This document shows positions 9,083 through 18,161 of a DNA stretch of 64,000 nt, piece by piece. Source of the stretch: CBDIDH01 sp965277595 (GTDB taxonomy: Bacteria; Planctomycetota; Planctomycetia; Isosphaerales; Isosphaeraceae). Position 1 is the first letter of the stretch. Every line of letters begins with the position of its first letter. A model generated the notes under the pieces. The model was given only the letters and a program-made list of their open reading frames with translations, searched no databases and was not told the origin of the DNA. The stretch covers positions 620,001 to 684,000 of the forward strand of contig CBDIDH010000001.1 of the NCBI GenBank assembly GCA_965277595.1. Reading direction: 5' to 3'. A program made the translations under genes and the position numbers.

Positions 9083-10825
9083 ATGAGAAAGAGTCTGGCC
9101 CGCGGCCTCGTCTTTGGCATTCTGGCGGTCGGCCAGGCGTACGCGGCGGAGGACGATGCCAGGCTCGAAACGTTCTTCCAGTCATATCTCGACGCCTCGT
9201 TCCGGGCCGAGCCCCTCTCGGCGACGAGGCTCGGCGATCACAGGTTCGACGATCGCCTTGACGACCTCTCACCCGCCGCTCGGGCCGCGCGGGCTGATCT
9301 CGATAGAAAAAACCTCGACGAGCTTTCCAGGACCATCGACCCGAAAACCCTCTCGCGCGGCGGCCGGATCGATTATGAGATCTTCAAGCACCACCTCGAA
9401 CGGGCAATCTGGACCTACGAGCATTTCCACCCGTTCGAGGACGATCCGCGCGTCTATGGCGACTATCTGACCGAGAGCGTTTACCTGCTCTTTGCCCAGT
9501 CAACCTTGCCGAAGGCCGAGAACCTCAAGCACGCCCTGGCGCGGATGGCGAAGGTGCCCGAGGTCGTCAAGGTGGCCCGAGCCACCTTGAAGAACCCGCC
9601 GAAGGTCAAGACCGAGACGGCGATTCGACAGACGCAGGGGGCCATCGGTTTCTATACAGACGACATCTTCATTCTCTCTGGCGAGCCGAAAGGCCAGGGT
9701 GAACTGGCCGAGAAGGCGAGGGTGATCGTCGGAGCGCTCCAAACACACCTCGATTTCCTCAAAAACGAGGTCTTGCCCCGGTCGGACGGCCCGTGGAGAG
9801 TTGGCCGCGACCTCTTCGTCAAGAAGCTGGAACTGGAGCTGGATTCCGGGATCTCCGCCGATGAGGTTCTGGCCGAGGCCGAGTCGGAGGCCCTTCGGGT
9901 CGAGCGCGAGATGGCTCTGATTGCTCGCCAACTCTGGGGCACGACCTTTCCCGGCAAGGCGATTCCGCCCGATGATCCCGAGGGGCGTCGCGCGATGACC
10001 CGACGTGTCCTTGATGCCGTCTCGAAGGATCACGGCAGCCCCGATTCGATCGTCGCCGACGCCCGGGAGACGGTCCGGTCGGTCAAGGCGTTCATCACCG
10101 CGAACCGGATTTTGACCCTTCCCGAGCCCGACCAGTGTCAGGTGATCGAGATGCCCGCGTTCATGCGAGGCAACTCGGTTGCGTATCTGAATCCGTCGCC
10201 CCCGCTCGACCGTCAGGCCGCCAGCGAGTACGCCATCAGCCCGCCGCCGGCCGACTGGTCGCCCGCCCGGGTTGAGAGTTTCCTGGCCGAGTACAATCGA
10301 GCGATGCTCAAGGTGCTGACGATTCACGAGGCGTACCCGGGCCATTACGTGCAACTCGCGTACAGCAATCGTTATCCGTCGCTGATTCGCCGGGTTCTCA
10401 GTTCGGGAACCTTCGCCGAAGGGTGGGCGGTCTATACCGAACAGATGATGCTTGACCAGGGGTTCGGTCAGGGAGACCTTGCCTTGCGGCTGAATCAGTT
10501 GAAGTTTTATCTTCGGGCTGTGGTCAACGCGATTCTCGACCGCAAGATGCACGTCGAGAACATGACCGACGACGAGGCGATGGTCCTGCTCGCTGGTCGA
10601 GCCTTTCAGACCGAGGGAGAGGCTGTCGGCAAGATCATTCGATCGAAGCATTCCGCGTGTCAGCTCTCGACCTACTTCGTGGGCCGGACCGCGTTTTACC
10701 GGCTCCGGCAATCAGTCCAGCGCGCGCGGGGCGATCGTTTCGACCTGGCCCGCTATCACGAGGCGGTTCTCGGCCAGGGAACCCTTCCCGTGAAGTATCT
10801 GCCCGAGTTGATCGTGAACCCCTGA
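9083..10825 (+). CDS. DUF885 family exported protein, metallopeptidase-like
   Basis: The 580-residue protein starts with a signal peptide of about 21 residues ending in Ala-Tyr-Ala-Ala. The body matches the DUF885 family. The family's probable zinc site is seen as HEAYPGH at residues 415-421, followed by an EGWAVYTEQMM helix that would supply the third ligand. These features place it near gluzincin-type metallopeptidases, though activity is an inference. Typical family length is 550-600, so it is complete. GGAGGGG lies about eight bases before the ATG. It is probably secreted to the periplasm. It stands apart from its neighbours, 69 bases before a methyltransferase gene on the same strand. 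Confidence 0.85.
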   Translation: MRKSLARGLVFGILAVGQAYAAEDDARLETFFQSYLDASFRAEPLSATRLGDHRFDDRLDDLSPAARAARADLDRKNLDELSRTIDPKTLSRGGRIDYEIFKHHLERAIWTYEHFHPFEDDPRVYGDYLTESVYLLFAQSTLPKAENLKHALARMAKVPEVVKVARATLKNPPKVKTETAIRQTQGAIGFYTDDIFILSGEPKGQGELAEKARVIVGALQTHLDFLKNEVLPRSDGPWRVGRDLFVKKLELELDSGISADEVLAEAESEALRVEREMALIARQLWGTTFPGKAIPPDDPEGRRAMTRRVLDAVSKDHGSPDSIVADARETVRSVKAFITANRILTLPEPDQCQVIEMPAFMRGNSVAYLNPSPPLDRQAASEYAISPPPADWSPARVESFLAEYNRAMLKVLTIHEAYPGHYVQLAYSNRYPSLIRRVLSSGTFAEGWAVYTEQMMLDQGFGQGDLALRLNQLKFYLRAVVNAILDRKMHVENMTDDEAMVLLAGRAFQTEGEAVGKIIRSKHSACQLSTYFVGRTAFYRLRQSVQRARGDRFDLARYHEAVLGQGTLPVKYLPELIVNP

Positions 10826-10894
10826 CGGCGTTGCCAAAAGGGAGTCGGCGTCCTAGGGTTCTCCGAGACTTCCAGTTCCCAGGGAGCCCCCGGA

Positions 10895-12190
10895 ATGAGC
10901 CCGACGACCCGCGAACGCCTTGACACGCTGACCGAACCGTTGACCGAGACCACCCTTGGCAACGTCGCGGGCGACCCGGAGCCGATCGACGAAGGGCTAC
11001 ACCTCGGCCGGGCCTGGCACCGTTACCGGTACTGCTACCGATCTGCCGGGCCGATCCGCATCCTCGACGTCGATTGCGGCGAGGGTCGGTCTTCGGTTCA
11101 CGCGGCGCGGTTGAACCCGGGGGCAAGAGTTCTCGGCATCGATGCCTCGGCCCAATCCATCGCCTTGGCCCGGCACGCGACGGCGCTGCGGAACATTGCC
11201 CCGGCGCTCGACTTCCGCACTCATGACCTGATCGAACCCTTGCCCGCGGACCTTGGCCGTTTTGAATTCGTCGTCTGTCGGGGCTCGCTTGCCCGGTCGG
11301 CCGATCCGGCCGCCTTGCTCGCGAACCTCGCCGGGGCTCTCGCCGACGACGGCTTGCTGCTCGTCACCACACCCTCCCGCGCCTCCCTTCAAATCTCAGG
11401 TGCCTTTCGAAGGGCCGTCGCGGCGATCTTGCCGCCGGGCGCGGGAGACGACGAACGCCTTGAGGTCGGCCTCGAACTCTTTCAAGGCCTGCGACACGAT
11501 CACCCGATCCGCGTTCACGCCGCGCGGACCTGTCCCGAGGCGAATGATCCCGAATCGGCGGCCCGGATCGTGGCCGCCTTCTTCGCCGACCGCCACGACT
11601 GGACGCTCGACGAGGCCGCCGCGATGATCGACCGGGCGGGCCTTCGGTTCCTCTATGCCGCGACCCCCTGGCGCTGGCGGCCCGACCGGGTCTTCGCCCC
11701 CGAGACTCCAGTCGGCCGGGTGGAACGCCTCGCTCCCGACCGTCTCAGCCTGCTCATCGATGCGCTCGATCCCACGCTTCTCGACGATTCCTATTCGCTT
11801 TACGCCTGTCAGGCCGATTATTTCCCGATCGTCCCCGACTGGCCGACGACCCGATTGGACGACCCGGAAGCGTTTGAACGCCTTATTCCGCACCGCACCG
11901 GCCTCGCGGAATCGCAACGATTCCTCCCCTGCGGCGCTCAGGGGCGGATCTCCTATCAGACGGTCTCGGGAACGCCGGGCGAGCTGGACCGCTGGTCGCA
12001 TCTTTTGCTGACTGCCGTGGATGGCTCGTCATCCTGCGGCGCGATCGAGCGAAAACTTGCCCCCCGCGCCCGCGCCGGAGACGATCCGAGGGCTCGTCAG
12101 GAACGCTGGATCGACCTGGCCGACAACGGCCTGGTCCTTCTCGGCCCTCCCGACGCTCGATCGAACCTCGATAAAATGGCTCTCGCCTGA
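10895..12190 (+). CDS. SAM-dependent methyltransferase with C-terminal extension
   Basis: Residues about 40-190 form a class I methyltransferase core: motif I is RILDVDCGEGRSSVHAARLN, followed by VLGIDASAQSIALAR, a CRGSLARS-type motif IV, and LADDGLLLVTTPS. The remaining 240 residues resemble the helical C-terminal half of bacterial methyltransferases with a regulatory domain, but I cannot assign them firmly. Total length is 431. AGGGAGCCCCCGGA before the ATG gives a ribosome-binding site. A hairpin at 12216-12244 may end the transcript. The acceptor is unknown. Confidence 0.75.
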   Translation: MSPTTRERLDTLTEPLTETTLGNVAGDPEPIDEGLHLGRAWHRYRYCYRSAGPIRILDVDCGEGRSSVHAARLNPGARVLGIDASAQSIALARHATALRNIAPALDFRTHDLIEPLPADLGRFEFVVCRGSLARSADPAALLANLAGALADDGLLLVTTPSRASLQISGAFRRAVAAILPPGAGDDERLEVGLELFQGLRHDHPIRVHAARTCPEANDPESAARIVAAFFADRHDWTLDEAAAMIDRAGLRFLYAATPWRWRPDRVFAPETPVGRVERLAPDRLSLLIDALDPTLLDDSYSLYACQADYFPIVPDWPTTRLDDPEAFERLIPHRTGLAESQRFLPCGAQGRISYQTVSGTPGELDRWSHLLLTAVDGSSSCGAIERKLAPRARAGDDPRARQERWIDLADNGLVLLGPPDARSNLDKMALA

Positions 12191-12588
12191 AAACCAACGC
12201 TCCGGCGAATCGATCCACGAGTCCTCGGTCGACAACGACTCGTGCTTGGCATGCAAATCGCTTGAAATCCTTCCGTGGGCGGCCGTGCCGGCGGAACCAA
12301 GGAAGCGGCTTCGAAAAAGTGGGAATCGGGGTTGTTCATGAGACTGGGCTGGGTTAGAACAGATCCTCAAGTATCTCCAGAAATCCAGAAATTTGGGTCG
12401 AGCGAGGCCGCTGTTTTCCTGAAAATCGCTAACATTAGGAAGTGTCCGACGGAAGTCTTCTCAATTTTGGTTCTATCAATCCGGATTTTGGCCCTTATGA
12501 TTATGACGAGGGTAGGTTTGCTCTGGTGACCAGGGTTTTTCCAACAATCCCTCGCGGCGTTGTGAGCCCTGGGAGAGGACGTCTCTTC
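12191..12588. other. Intergenic region before the FHA pair
   Basis: No gene is supported here. CACGAGTC (12216-12223) pairs with GACTCGTG (12237-12244) with a 13-base loop just after the methyltransferase stop and may act as a terminator. The reading frame of the first FHA gene is open back to 12442, but that stretch is AT-richer than its surroundings and lies upstream of a good ribosome-binding site at 12571-12579, so I treat it as leader or promoter sequence. Confidence 0.45.
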
Positions 12589-13179
12589 ATGCCCGCTCGT
12601 CTGGTGGCCCTCGACGAAGGACTTGACATCCCACTGGACCGCGCCATGGTCGTGGTGGGACGTCATCCCCAGTGCGATGCTCGGCTCGATTCTCTGAGGG
12701 TATCACGCCATCATTGCTGCATGACCCAGGATCATGGCGAGGTGATCGTCCGCGATCTTGGAAGCACCAACGGAATTCGGATCAACGGCCAGCGCGTCGA
12801 GCTTGGTCGCCTCCGGCCGGGTGACGAACTCTCGATCGCACACATCCGTTACCGCCTTGATAACGGTCAAGGGCATGAACCGACCCTGGCCGATCCCCCG
12901 CGCGAGTCCTTGCCGCCGCCTCGTGATGATCGCGATGGAGCCCCCATTGTCGCGGCATCGGCTCCCTCTTTTGGACCACCGACGGCCTTGCCCGGTGAAA
13001 ATCGACTCGCCGCCGCCGTCCGTGAGCAACTCCCTTCGGCCCTTGCCGACCGTTGTCGGATTCAGGTCATTATCCAGATGCCGAACGAGGACGCTGCCGA
13101 CGTCCGCGCCATGGACGGCGGGGTCCGCTCATCGGCGCCGGAGGGCCTTGGAGTATGCCAGCCCGACTCGTCCCATTGA
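12589..13179 (+). CDS. FHA domain protein (first of pair)
   Basis: From the ATG at 12589 (GGGAGAGGA about ten bases before) the protein has 196 residues. An FHA domain, which binds phosphothreonine peptides, fills about residues 1-95. It shows the GRH motif (VVVGRHPQCD), SRHHC, and GSTNGIRING, which carry the phosphate-contacting Arg, Ser and Asn. The remainder is Pro/Asp-rich and looks disordered. The gene overlaps the next FHA gene by 25 bases, so translation is probably coupled. In planctomycetes such proteins usually read out Ser/Thr kinases; the partner here is unknown. Confidence 0.85.
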   Translation: MPARLVALDEGLDIPLDRAMVVVGRHPQCDARLDSLRVSRHHCCMTQDHGEVIVRDLGSTNGIRINGQRVELGRLRPGDELSIAHIRYRLDNGQGHEPTLADPPRESLPPPRDDRDGAPIVAASAPSFGPPTALPGENRLAAAVREQLPSALADRCRIQVIIQMPNEDAADVRAMDGGVRSSAPEGLGVCQPDSSH

Positions 13180-13571
13180 CCAACAGCCCCGGGCCGATGA
13201 TTCCCATCCAGCGCCCGGTTCTTCTGGTCGGCAGGCATCCAGAATGCGATGTGCGCATTGACTTGCCCAAGATTTCGCGACGGCACTGCTGTCTGGCCCT
13301 GGCGTATGATCGGGTGGTGATTCGCGACCTCGGCAGTTCCCACGGCGTTCGCGTCAACGGCCGGGTCATCGACGAGAGCCGGCTCGTTCACGGCGACGAG
13401 GTCGCCATCGGCACGCTTCTGTACCGTCTCGATGATCCGGAGGCGGTTGCGACTCCAACTTCCGCGAAGGCTGTCTCCGTCCGTCCGCCGGTCGCGGCTC
13501 CTCCTCCAAGCCTGCCTGACCTTCCCGAAGTCGTCAACACGTCGGGCGACCTTCTGCCGATTGACCTTTGA
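13155..13571 (+). CDS. FHA domain protein (second of pair)
   Basis: This 138-residue protein begins with the same MPARLV opening as its upstream neighbour, which fixes the start at 13155 inside the end of that gene. The FHA core is intact: LLVGRHPECDVRID, SRRHCCLAL, and GSSHGVRVNG. The last contains Gly-Ser-Ser-His in place of the more usual Gly-Ser-Thr-Asn, a common variation. The C-terminal 35 residues are Pro-rich. The two proteins are paralogues from a tandem duplication and may bind the same phosphorylated partner or form a pair. Confidence 0.85.
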   Translation: MPARLVPLTNSPGPMIPIQRPVLLVGRHPECDVRIDLPKISRRHCCLALAYDRVVIRDLGSSHGVRVNGRVIDESRLVHGDEVAIGTLLYRLDDPEAVATPTSAKAVSVRPPVAAPPPSLPDLPEVVNTSGDLLPIDL

Positions 13572-13775
13572 GCATCCTCAGTCTCCAGTCGGCCAGTGAA
13601 CCGAGGCCCTTGTCCGGCCTCGGGTTTGCTGCATAATTAATTCCGTGGACGAGAAGACCGGCGAGGCGGCCCTGTCAGCCATTGCCCGGCTCCGCGATCT
13701 TTCCAGGCAACAAATGAAGTGAGCAGCGCATGCCCGATCGGTATGTCGCGCTCGATTCCTCGATGGAGGTTCATG

Positions 13776-14900
13776 ATGCTTCGGCGAACGGGATTGGTGT
13801 TAGGGTTGCTTGCCCTGCTTGCCATTGGGGGCGGGAACAAAGCCCACGCCCAGTTCGGCTACGGTTATTATCCCCGCGGTTATGGCGGCTACGGTTGGGG
13901 CGGCTGGGGCGGCGGCGGAACGGTCCAGGGAAGCATCGCCCGCGGTCTCGGGTACTACGCGACCGGCCTTGGGAACCTGGAACGATCCAACGCCGTTGCC
14001 GGTTCAATCAATACCGACACCTGGATGCGCTATGAAAACTTCATGTACAACTCGCAGCTTCAGGCCAATCACAACGAACGGCTGAGAATGGATGCGAAGA
14101 TGCGCCGCGATGCCGGGGCCGGCGACGGCGTGAACAATCGCCCCGCCAATCAGCCGACCGATGCCGACATCACCAGCGGCAACGCCTTGAATGCCGCCCT
14201 GGACCAGATCACGAATCCGCGCGTTCATAGCTCGGCCCTGCGGCTGGCGACAACGAAGATCCCGGGCAAGGTGATCCGCGAAATCCCTTTCGTCAACGCC
14301 TCGGAAGCCGTCACGATCAGCCTTGACCAGCTAACGGCCGACAGCGGCTGGCCCGCCGCGCTTCGCGAGCCGCAATTTGACGACGGCCGCAAGGCCTATT
14401 CCGCGGCGGTCGACCAGGCCCTCAAGGAGGACCGCGACGGCGAGATCGCGACACAGACGGTCAAGCAGATGCGCGCGGCTTTGAGCCGACTCAAGGCCAC
14501 CCTCGAATCCGTTCCGGCGACCGATCGCGCTCGCTTTGGCGAGGCCGAGACCTACTTGAAGACGCTTTACGGCATGACCCGGATGCTCGAAAAGCCCGAG
14601 TACGAAAAGATCGTCGCCGAGCTTGATTCAATCAAGGAAACAACCCTTGGCAGTCTTCTCGGATTTATGCATACCTTTAATCTCCGTTTCGGTCGGCCGA
14701 CGACCCCGGAACAGCGCCTTGCGTATGAGCAGCTTTATCCGATCATCGCCGAGCACCGCGACCGGGTGATGAAAGATGCTGGCCTCGTCGCCAAGGACGA
14801 TAACACCCCGCCGCCTCCGCCCTCGGGCGACTTCTTCAGCGGGATGAAATTCGAGCACCTTGACGGCCCGCATCGTTACGGGCCGGCGTCGACGAAATGA
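13776..14900 (+). CDS. Secreted protein with Gly/Tyr-rich N-terminal segment
   Basis: The start is one of two adjacent ATG codons (13773 and 13776). The second is preferred because GGAGGT at 13765-13770 is then five bases away. A signal peptide (LVLGLLALLAIGGG, cleavage near Ala-His-Ala) is followed by a short Gly-Tyr-Gly-Trp low-complexity stretch and then about 320 mostly helical residues. The helical part includes a segment with repeated Asp/Lys/Arg pairs and no recognised domain. A Pro run lies near the C-terminus. The frame is open upstream to 13719, but that extension contains no signal-like features. The function is unknown; an envelope or matrix role is a guess. Confidence 0.65.
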   Translation: MLRRTGLVLGLLALLAIGGGNKAHAQFGYGYYPRGYGGYGWGGWGGGGTVQGSIARGLGYYATGLGNLERSNAVAGSINTDTWMRYENFMYNSQLQANHNERLRMDAKMRRDAGAGDGVNNRPANQPTDADITSGNALNAALDQITNPRVHSSALRLATTKIPGKVIREIPFVNASEAVTISLDQLTADSGWPAALREPQFDDGRKAYSAAVDQALKEDRDGEIATQTVKQMRAALSRLKATLESVPATDRARFGEAETYLKTLYGMTRMLEKPEYEKIVAELDSIKETTLGSLLGFMHTFNLRFGRPTTPEQRLAYEQLYPIIAEHRDRVMKDAGLVAKDDNTPPPPPSGDFFSGMKFEHLDGPHRYGPASTK

Positions 14901-14957
14901 ACGACTTTCCCAGGTCGCCAATGGCCGGGCCAGCCAACCGGTCATGGGCGACCGTCG

Positions 14958-15956
14958 TCAAATTTGCCCTGTCTCTCTCAACCATTGCACAGCATCGTTG
15001 AGTGATTGCCGGGCCGGTCGAGGCGTCAGACCAAGTTGGTCGAGGCTTCGCGAGGCGTCAAAGTGCATCGTCCGCCGGGTCAAGCGGACCCCGGTTAGCG
15101 TGGCCTTGGGTGTCTGCCCGGAGACACGATCGGCCCAGACTTCGCTCAGCCAGGCGACGCCCAGGCCGACGGCATACGGTACCCGCCAGCTTGGAACAGC
15201 CACGCCGGTCAGGTCCGAGAGAATCCCGAGCAAGCCGACGAGCGTCAGGTTCTCGCCACCGAGCAGATACCGACGCCCCGGTTCGCCTCGCTCCATTGTC
15301 CGAACGAGTCCTTCGGCGACGTCGCGGACGTCGATGACGTTCAGCGTGCAATCCATCCGCGCGGGGAGCTTGCCCAGGCAGAAGTCGCGGATCAGCCGGG
15401 AAGGGGGCGAAAGCCCTCGATCTCCCGGGCCGATGGGCATCGTCGGATTGGCGATCACGACCGCCTTGCCCGCCCTGGCCCGATTCATTGCCTCGTTTTC
15501 CGCCCTCAGCTTTGACCGGCAATACGGGCCGACGGCGTCGTCGATCGAGATCTGGACATCCGCGCCGATCGGCCCCTCTTGCCGGGCTCGGGTCAGGATA
15601 CTCTCGGTGCTCGTGTGCAGGACCCGTTCAGCCCCGCCGTCGAGCGCCGCGTCGAGAACGTGGACGGTCCCCCTGTGATTGACGGCGTCGAATTCCGCTC
15701 GGTCTCTGACCCACAAATTCGGGTTCGCCGCCAGATGATAGACGCGCCAGGCCCCTTTGATCGCCTCGATTACGGCCTCTCGATCGCGGATGTCCGCCCG
15801 GACAATCTCGACACCGCTCGGCAGATGCGCCACCTCGGCCCCCGGCCGCTCGACAACGCGGACGCGATCGCCTTTCTTGACCAGATTGTCGACCAGGTGA
15901 CTTCCAATAAACCCGGCGCCTCCGGTGACGACAGTCAGCCTATCCATGCCGGTCAT
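14958..15956 (-). CDS. NAD-dependent epimerase/dehydratase (extended SDR)
   Basis: The 332-residue protein is an extended short-chain dehydrogenase/reductase. The nucleotide-binding motif TGGAGFIGSH lies near residues 11-20. The catalytic tyrosine-lysine pair appears as YCRSK, and the substrate-domain motif GRRYLLGGENLTLVGLL is typical of the dihydroflavonol-reductase and HpnA branch. That branch includes the hopanoid-associated sugar epimerase, but the neighbours here (a glycosyltransferase downstream) do not prove a hopanoid role. An alternative start three codons later (15947) cannot be excluded. No strong ribosome-binding site is visible. Confidence 0.8.
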   Translation of the reverse strand: MTGMDRLTVVTGGAGFIGSHLVDNLVKKGDRVRVVERPGAEVAHLPSGVEIVRADIRDREAVIEAIKGAWRVYHLAANPNLWVRDRAEFDAVNHRGTVHVLDAALDGGAERVLHTSTESILTRARQEGPIGADVQISIDDAVGPYCRSKLRAENEAMNRARAGKAVVIANPTMPIGPGDRGLSPPSRLIRDFCLGKLPARMDCTLNVIDVRDVAEGLVRTMERGEPGRRYLLGGENLTLVGLLGILSDLTGVAVPSWRVPYAVGLGVAWLSEVWADRVSGQTPKATLTGVRLTRRTMHFDASRSLDQLGLTPRPARQSLNDAVQWLRETGQI

Positions 15957-16018
15957 GCCCTTCGCATGTGATTTAAAACAAAAAGCATTCGTTCAGTTTT
16001 CTATCAATGGAAATGATC

Positions 16019-18157
16019 CTACTTCACCTTGTATAACTCCAAGGTCTCCCCGGCCGACGACGTCTGTTCGAGAACTCCGGCCTTGACCAACCGGTCAAAC
16101 TCGGCGGTCGTGACGAAGGGGGTGAATCCATAGTTGCCCGGCGATCGGTAACGGTCGATCTCGTGCCAGTCCACGTAAACGTGGGTGATTCCCAGGCGTT
16201 TCAGGGCCGCGCGGGCGTCGGCCGGAGAATGGCCGCGGACCAGGGTCTCGAACGTCTCCTCGTCAAAAACGGTGTTGTAGATAATAGGATGGTTGACGTG
16301 AAAGACGGCCGCCTGACCGACGAGCAAAAGTTTCGCGTCGGCCGGAAGCATTCTGTCCACTGTCGCGAGCGGGGGGTTGAGTCGCCCGGGAACCGAAACG
16401 CGGAGCGTCGTCAGGTCGCCCGTCCATTCGGTCAGAGCCGTCAGCGGAGTCGTTGAGAACGAGAGGTTTGAGACGAACGCCAGAATGAACAGGGAACCGA
16501 GAATCGCCGACCAGGCCCCGCCGCGCGTCCAGTCGGCGCCGAGACCGGCGAGGATCGCCAGGGGGACGAGTATCGGCAACCAGAAGCGGTCGAGCCGGTG
16601 CGTGAAGAGCCACCAGGTCAGAAAGAGATAGAGGACATAAATGCCCAGAACCTTGACGAATCGTTTGGAAGCGCGCCGCAAGAAGGCAAGGGGGGCGAGG
16701 GCGGCGTAAAGCGGAGACTGCCAGTCGGACCGGGCGGTGACATCCACCAAAGCAGCCCAGAAGAGGCCAACGTTCCAGGCCCTTGGGCCGTGCGCATTCG
16801 ACCACTTGCGATCCATCGCGAGATTCCAGTACCTGCCGCCGAAGACGTTATAGGCCAACGGATAAACCGGGTTCCCCGTGTCGATCACGTTGCGGACGAG
16901 CCAGGGGAGCATCACGGCTCCCCAGCCCGCCGCGAAGGCCGCGACCGACGCAATTCGCCCGCGTCGAATCGTATCGGTAAGTGCCAGAAGGCCGACGGGA
17001 ATCACCGCCGAGACCAATGCGGGATACTTGCAGGCCATCGCCGCTCCGGCGAAGAGACCGGCGAGACCCCAGAATCGCGTTCGAACCTTGGAGACATCGT
17101 TTGACCAGGCCCGAGCCACGGCCCAGACGATCGCGGCGTGGTAATAGCAGAGGGGACCTTCGACATACGGCAAGACGGCGACCCGGTAGATCCAGGGCGT
17201 CGTCAGATAGACCACCGCCGCGAACCAGGCCGCGCGGGGCGAGCCGAACCGTCGGGCGACCAGAGCAATCATCAACCCGGCAAAAGGATTAAACAAAGCC
17301 ACCAGAAGTTGACCGACAAGCGCTCCCCACCACCAGTCGTCAAGTACCTCCATGCCGAGCAGGTGCAGCATCTCCACGCCAAGCGGCATGCTCGTGTACA
17401 CGTTGTGCGGCAGAAAGGTGATTCGCCCCGCCTGATAAAACTCCTTCGGCCCTTGCAGGTGATACTCGATCGCGTCAAAGTCAATCGCGGGAAGCATTGA
17501 CCCGAGAATCATCAGCACCAGAAACGGCCCGGCAAGCGTCCCGAAACCAATTGCGGGAAGCCAGCCGCCAAAACTCAGCCCCGCGACCCGTTCCTTTTCA
17601 AAGGTTTGACCTCGCCTCTTCCATTCGAACACCAGGCAAAGAGCTTCAGCGGCGGCGATCAGCCCGAGGCCGATCCGAACCGGCCAGGGCGCGAGCCATT
17701 CCAACCGCCCGAAAACCAGGGTCAAGACGCCCAGACCCGCCGTTCCCAACCCGAAGGCGGACCCCCATCGCTCGGCGATTGAGACTTCCGCGACGATCCC
17801 GAGTCCTCGCAGGATCAAGCCCCCCAGTCCCAGCGCCGAGGCGGCGATCAGGACCGCGGCCAGAATGATCGGCAACCGTTGCGGCAGGTTCTCGACGTGG
17901 CTCAGCTCCTCGATCGCCAGGCCGAGGTACGACTGCCCGAACGTGATTCCCGGGATGATCTCGGGAAAAGCCCTCGCAAGAAACTGCCAGCGGTGGATTG
18001 TCGGAAAGTTCGGCAGCGCGATTGACTCGAACCCGATGAACCAGGCCAGTTCAAGCCCCGCGAGCAGACACAGGAGAGGCCAGGGCGGCCACCCTTGTCT
18101 GCTCTTCGGCGCCGGAGATTGTCGCGGATCGCTGGATTTCAAAGGGGTTCGCGGCAA
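16019..18157 (-). CDS. Multi-spanning GT-C-type membrane glycosyltransferase
   Basis: The protein is about 712 residues with ten or more hydrophobic segments and a C-terminal soluble part. A conserved first-loop acidic motif (DFDAIEYHLQGPKEF) and the pattern YLTTPWIYRVAVLPYVEGPLCYY broken by charged loops resemble the ArnT/PMT (GT39, GT83) superfamily. Those enzymes transfer sugars from polyprenyl phosphate at the outer face of the membrane. No ATG exists between the uxaA stop and the first membrane segment, so a TTG at 18157 (five bases after that stop) or 18142 is the likely start. The choice is uncertain. The upstream open frame to 18298 lies inside uxaA and is rejected. Confidence 0.7.
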   Translation of the reverse strand: MPRTPLKSSDPRQSPAPKSRQGWPPWPLLCLLAGLELAWFIGFESIALPNFPTIHRWQFLARAFPEIIPGITFGQSYLGLAIEELSHVENLPQRLPIILAAVLIAASALGLGGLILRGLGIVAEVSIAERWGSAFGLGTAGLGVLTLVFGRLEWLAPWPVRIGLGLIAAAEALCLVFEWKRRGQTFEKERVAGLSFGGWLPAIGFGTLAGPFLVLMILGSMLPAIDFDAIEYHLQGPKEFYQAGRITFLPHNVYTSMPLGVEMLHLLGMEVLDDWWWGALVGQLLVALFNPFAGLMIALVARRFGSPRAAWFAAVVYLTTPWIYRVAVLPYVEGPLCYYHAAIVWAVARAWSNDVSKVRTRFWGLAGLFAGAAMACKYPALVSAVIPVGLLALTDTIRRGRIASVAAFAAGWGAVMLPWLVRNVIDTGNPVYPLAYNVFGGRYWNLAMDRKWSNAHGPRAWNVGLFWAALVDVTARSDWQSPLYAALAPLAFLRRASKRFVKVLGIYVLYLFLTWWLFTHRLDRFWLPILVPLAILAGLGADWTRGGAWSAILGSLFILAFVSNLSFSTTPLTALTEWTGDLTTLRVSVPGRLNPPLATVDRMLPADAKLLLVGQAAVFHVNHPIIYNTVFDEETFETLVRGHSPADARAALKRLGITHVYVDWHEIDRYRSPGNYGFTPFVTTAEFDRLVKAGVLEQTSSAGETLELYKVK

Positions 18158-18161
18158 AAAA

